Source: Anaerolineales bacterium
GTDB lineage: Bacteria > Chloroflexota > Anaerolineae > Anaerolineales > UBA11858
DNA: 64,000 nt
NCBI GenBank assembly: GCA_028278545.1
Contig: JANQED010000018.1
Coordinates: 1 to 64,000 of the forward strand
Reading direction: 5' to 3'
Positions 60,995 to 64,000 of the stretch are shown piece after piece (within the stretch, counting starts at the first letter, position 1; the number at the start of each line of letters is the position of its first letter). A model generated the notes under the pieces. It did no database searches and was not told the origin of the DNA. It saw only the letters and a list, made by a program, of their open reading frames with translations. The translations under genes were made by a program, and so were the position numbers.

Positions 60995-63829
60995 CTATTT
61001 TCCCGACCTTCCTAATTCTCTGACGATAAACTCCTGATCTACCGGCAGTCTGTCAACGCGCACACCCACCGCGTTGTAGATCGCATTGGTGATCGCCGGG
61101 ATAGTGGGGATGCTGACGATCTCGCCGACCCCTTTTGCCCCGTAAGGCCCATCTCCTGTAGGGTGCTCGACGATGAAAGAGATGATCTCAGGCGTTTGGG
61201 TGATATTGGGCATCCGGTAGCGCGCCAGATGATCGGTAAAAGGGATACCTTTCTCGACGATGAAATTCTCGGTGAGCGCATGACCCACACCCATGACCAC
61301 GCCGCCTTCGATTTGGCCTTGCAACCCCAGGGGGTTGAGCGCCTTGCCGACATCGTTAGCAGCGATCACCCGCAGCACGGCTACCTCGCCCGTGCGGGTG
61401 TTTACTTCAACTTCCACGGCCTGGGCTGCGAAGGAAAAAGCAAAGTGCATATCGCCACCCTCGCCTAAGGGCTTGGTTTCCGGTGCCCAGTACTCATACA
61501 TGGCGCGCGGCTCACGCCCTTCCGCGCGCATGAAATCGACCACATCGCCCAACGGCACTTTGTGCCCGTTGACCTGCGCCAACCCCTCTTCAAAACGAAT
61601 TTCGTCAGGGGGCTGGTCATATTTCTCGGCCAGGGTGGTAGTGATCGCTTCTCGCAGTGTCCGGGCGGCATAACGGGCCGCGTTGCCTGTGACGTAGGTC
61701 TGGCGGGAGGCGGTTGTCGGTCCGCCATCGGGGGTCAGATCGGTATCCATCACCCTTACATTGACCTGTCGGCTGGGCATCGCGAATTCCTCGGCGACCA
61801 CCATCTGCAAAACAGTGACCAAACCCTGGCCCAATTCTGCCGAGGCGGTACGCACCTCCATGGTCCCGTCGGCATATAACTCGACTTCGGCACCCGCTTT
61901 GTCCGGCGCGCCTCCGCCCAGCCCAGTGTTTTTGTAGGCCACAGCGAATCCCCAGGAGCGGGATAAATGGGGAGCATCAGGCACCCCATGGGGCTTGAAC
62001 GGGTCGCCGATCCCCTCCTGCTCACACAAACGCCTCAACTCTTGATCGACCTTATCGATACACTCCATCAGGCCCACACTCTCACGCAGCAGTTGACCCG
62101 TATTGGTGACGCTACCAACCTTCAGGGCATTTACCCTGCGCAGCTCTACGGGATCGACCTCAACTGCTTCGGCCAATCGGTCCATCATATTTTCGATCGC
62201 GAACTGTCCTTGCAGAGCGCCGAAACCTCGGAATGCGCCCGCCGGAGGGTTGTTGGTGTACATGGCATAACAATCAGCCCGCACGTGAGGCACATCATAA
62301 GGCCCCGAAGAATGGGTGGTCGCTCGCCCCATCACTTTTTCGCCCAACGATGCGTAAGCCCCCGTATCGCCGAAAAGCTCTGCTTCCACAGCCGTCAATC
62401 TGCCATCTTTTTTAGCGCCAACTTTGACGCGGATTTGGGTCGCATGGCGTTTGGGGTGCACGATCAGGCTTTCGTGACGGTCGAACAGCACTTTTACAGG
62501 CCGGTTAGTCGCATTGGCGAGCAGCGCGGCATGGATTTGTCCGGCAATATCTTCTTTGCCTCCAAAGCCGCCGCCCATTAGCTGCCCAATCACCCGCACC
62601 CGTTCTTCGGGCCAATCCAATGCTCGCGCCACCTGATGGCGGTCGTTGTAAGGGATCTGGGACCCGACATAGATCTCCATGCGGCCGTCTTCAGTGGGCC
62701 GGGCGATGCTGCATTCCGGCTCCAAAAAAGCATGATCTGTGGTCTGGGTATGATAGGTGTGCTCTAGGACGATATCAGCATCGGCAAAGCCTTGAGCCAG
62801 ATCACCTTTGCGCACTTTGATATGTTTAAGCAGATTCCCCCTGTCATGGAGTTGGGGAACAGAGGCTTCCCGGGCCTGCACAGGGTTATCGATGGCCTCT
62901 TGGGCCTCGAAATCGACTTCGATCAAACGCAAGGCTTCCGCCGCGGTTGCCTCGTCATCGGCGGCCACCAGGGCAACCGCATCTCCCACATAGCGAACCC
63001 GCTCGCCAACACCGACTAGGCTGGGCCAGTCGTTGATCACGATACCATGGGCATTCACCCCTGGGATATCGTCCGCGGTGAGCACCGCACGTACACCCGG
63101 GAGACTGCGCATTTTCTCGATATCAATGCGCTTGACGATGGCATGAGGCACGCCCGCTCGCTTCACCCTGCCAAACAGCATCCCCTCAAAGACCAGATCA
63201 TCGGTGAACTTGGCCTTACCGTTGGCTTTGGCGATGGCGTCGGGCCGGATAGTGACTTCACCAATGGTGTGGAGCGGCTCCGCTGAGAGATCGACTTGAG
63301 GGTGCGGGACGGGCCTGCCGAGACGCATGGCCTCCGCCGCGGCCAGGATGGCGTTCTCGATAGACGGATAACCCGCACAGCGACACAAAGTATCTTTCAG
63401 GGCTTTGCGGATGTCTTCGGAGGTTGCGTCGGGGTTCTTTTCCAGCAAAGCGTACGCGGTCATGATCTGGCCTGGCGTACAGAATCCACACTGGATAGCC
63501 CCGTGGGTGATGAAAGCCTCTTGAAGGGGGTGCAGTTCCACTCCTAACTCATCACTCCTAACCCTAACCCTAACCCTTTTGTGCGAGCTGGGAGTTACAG
63601 TTGCTAATCCTTCTATTGTCAAAACATCCTTGCCGCTCGCGCGCGCCGCCGGATATGTGCATGAGACCACCGGCTCGCCATCAACCAGCACCGTACAGGC
63701 GCCGCACTCGGCTTCTTCACAACCGATCTTAGTACCAGTCAACCCCAGGCGCTTACGCAGTAAATCCGCCAGGGTCTCCCCAGGCTGAGCTTCGATTTCG
63801 ACAGGTTTGTCATTTACCAATAAATTCAT
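60995..63829 (-). CDS. FeS-Mo fusion xanthine dehydrogenase-family enzyme
   Basis: A 944-residue fusion with both iron-sulfur clusters intact: plant-type CEEAECGACTVLVDG (about 37-51) and helical CGFCTPGQ...CRCAGY. The Mo subunit (about 190-944) has GGGFGGKEDI, GAFRGFGALQGQFAIE and the catalytic Glu in GAKGVGEIVSIP. The layout fits the group annotated as selenium-dependent xanthine dehydrogenase, though no selenium gene is visible. About 18 extra residues (TPSSHKRVRVRVRSDELG) separate the two FeS domains and are encoded by a (CCCTAA)n tract at 63541-63576. Four-base ATGA overlap with the FAD subunit at the window edge. Confidence 0.93.
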   Translation of the reverse strand: MNLLVNDKPVEIEAQPGETLADLLRKRLGLTGTKIGCEEAECGACTVLVDGEPVVSCTYPAARASGKDVLTIEGLATVTPSSHKRVRVRVRSDELGVELHPLQEAFITHGAIQCGFCTPGQIMTAYALLEKNPDATSEDIRKALKDTLCRCAGYPSIENAILAAAEAMRLGRPVPHPQVDLSAEPLHTIGEVTIRPDAIAKANGKAKFTDDLVFEGMLFGRVKRAGVPHAIVKRIDIEKMRSLPGVRAVLTADDIPGVNAHGIVINDWPSLVGVGERVRYVGDAVALVAADDEATAAEALRLIEVDFEAQEAIDNPVQAREASVPQLHDRGNLLKHIKVRKGDLAQGFADADIVLEHTYHTQTTDHAFLEPECSIARPTEDGRMEIYVGSQIPYNDRHQVARALDWPEERVRVIGQLMGGGFGGKEDIAGQIHAALLANATNRPVKVLFDRHESLIVHPKRHATQIRVKVGAKKDGRLTAVEAELFGDTGAYASLGEKVMGRATTHSSGPYDVPHVRADCYAMYTNNPPAGAFRGFGALQGQFAIENMMDRLAEAVEVDPVELRRVNALKVGSVTNTGQLLRESVGLMECIDKVDQELRRLCEQEGIGDPFKPHGVPDAPHLSRSWGFAVAYKNTGLGGGAPDKAGAEVELYADGTMEVRTASAELGQGLVTVLQMVVAEEFAMPSRQVNVRVMDTDLTPDGGPTTASRQTYVTGNAARYAARTLREAITTTLAEKYDQPPDEIRFEEGLAQVNGHKVPLGDVVDFMRAEGREPRAMYEYWAPETKPLGEGGDMHFAFSFAAQAVEVEVNTRTGEVAVLRVIAANDVGKALNPLGLQGQIEGGVVMGVGHALTENFIVEKGIPFTDHLARYRMPNITQTPEIISFIVEHPTGDGPYGAKGVGEIVSIPTIPAITNAIYNAVGVRVDRLPVDQEFIVRELGRSGK
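63541..63576 (-). repeat. Telomere-like (CCCTAA)n microsatellite inside a coding region
   Basis: CTCCTAAC, a spacer, and then about three and a half CCCTAA units. Read on the minus strand it gives an alternating Arg-Val peptide in frame within the FeS-Mo fusion gene. Confidence 0.85.
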
Positions 63830-64000
63830 CGGGATATTCTCTCCCTGGCAGCTTGCCAGGCCAACGCTAAAGTTTCTTCCAATAAAATGCCCGCCATGTG
63901 ATGGCGATATGCTTGTGTAGACCGGTGGCGGCTGGTGCGGAAGCTGCTCTCCTCGAGCAGGGCCTTGACGGCCTGGCCGACAACCACTTCGTCATAGGGT
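63826..64000 (-). CDS. FAD-binding subunit of Mo hydroxylase, C-terminal end (cut by window)
   Basis: Only the last 57 residues are in the window (PYDEVVVGQAVKALLEESS to the TGA at 63826-63828). FRTSRHRSTQAYRHHMAGILLEETLALAW matches the C-terminal domain of the medium FAD subunit of xanthine dehydrogenase/CO dehydrogenase enzymes (FRxSxHRATxxYRxxxxxxLL). It overlaps the downstream FeS-Mo fusion gene by 4 bases (ATGA), so the two should form one enzyme. Confidence 0.85.
   Translation of the reverse strand, partial: PYDEVVVGQAVKALLEESSFRTSRHRSTQAYRHHMAGILLEETLALAWQAARERISR

Noticed and set aside
63541..63576. Telomeric repeat as a real chromosome end
   Set aside because: It lies inside an intact, in-frame gene with normal sequence on both sides, and only a few units are present.
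47106..63829. Selenocysteine insertion in the Mo hydroxylases, as their families are often called selenium-dependent
   Set aside because: No in-frame TGA with a following hairpin was seen in these genes, and no selD, selA, selB or yqeC-like gene is present. Selenium in these enzymes is a cofactor in any case and leaves no codon mark.
1..64000. tRNA, rRNA, CRISPR arrays, insertion sequences and prophage genes
   Set aside because: None was recognised by reading both strands; a tRNAscan and IS database search would settle it.

Overview
The window looks like a chromosome segment of a Chloroflexota bacterium, probably Anaerolineae or a relative. This is an inference from gene content: a COG4586/4587/3694-type ABC exporter, very long multi-GAF sensors, a two-subunit P-protein (gcvPA/gcvPB), bacterial coenzyme F420 genes and several molybdenum hydroxylases. 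No rRNA, tRNA, CRISPR array, transposase or phage gene was seen. Coding density is high, with only one gap over 300 bases (27343-27947), which holds a tandem glycine riboswitch.

Layout. 1-5 kb: the end of a DnaJ/CbpA-type co-chaperone, a dimethylarginine/arginine hydrolase-like protein, a Mth938-domain protein, a histidine ammonia-lyase homologue with Cys in place of the cofactor-forming Ser, and an FHA-GAF-GGDEF diguanylate cyclase. 5-10 kb: an ABC-2 exporter (two permeases, one ATPase), a HAD phosphatase, a PIG-L deacetylase and a nitroreductase. 10-14 kb: a lysine 6-aminotransferase facing a radical SAM - GNAT-like - MaoC run. 14-24 kb: signalling, with a 1889-residue PAS/GAF/HD-GYP protein and a NarL-type kinase/regulator pair, followed by a frameshifted MerA-like flavoprotein and an SDR. 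24-34 kb: a YwiC-like membrane protein, a DUF4870 protein, an alanine-type aminotransferase, the riboswitch-controlled gcvH-gcvPA-gcvPB operon, a TGS-domain nucleoside kinase and a second PLP aminotransferase.

34-37.6 kb holds a natural fusion of serine hydroxymethyltransferase with the glycine-cleavage T-protein (1036 residues), separated by a decayed T-protein-like domain. It has its own promoter and a palindromic operator candidate. With gcvH/gcvPA/gcvPB it completes the P, H and T proteins plus GlyA, so glycine oxidation and glycine-serine interconversion are both encoded here.

37.7-64 kb is a single-direction (minus) array. It carries three molybdenum hydroxylases of the xanthine dehydrogenase family, each with a different fusion of its FeS, FAD and Mo parts, plus XdhC, SsnA, and a PreT-PreA fusion resembling eukaryotic dihydropyrimidine dehydrogenase. 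Embedded among them are F420 genes: cofC, cofD, cofE, an F420:NADP reductase, an F420-type PPOX protein and an LLM-class F420-dependent enzyme. The best candidate for an undescribed system is this F420-linked N-heterocycle (purine/pyrimidine-like) catabolic array; the coupling is inferred from gene order only.

Two interspersed hairpin-forming repeat families are present. Family A has copies near 3459, 5018 and 44828; family B has copies near 14078 and 21974. A 16-base piece of family B also occurs inside the first glycine aptamer. A telomere-like (CCCTAA)n tract is inserted in frame in the third Mo hydroxylase.
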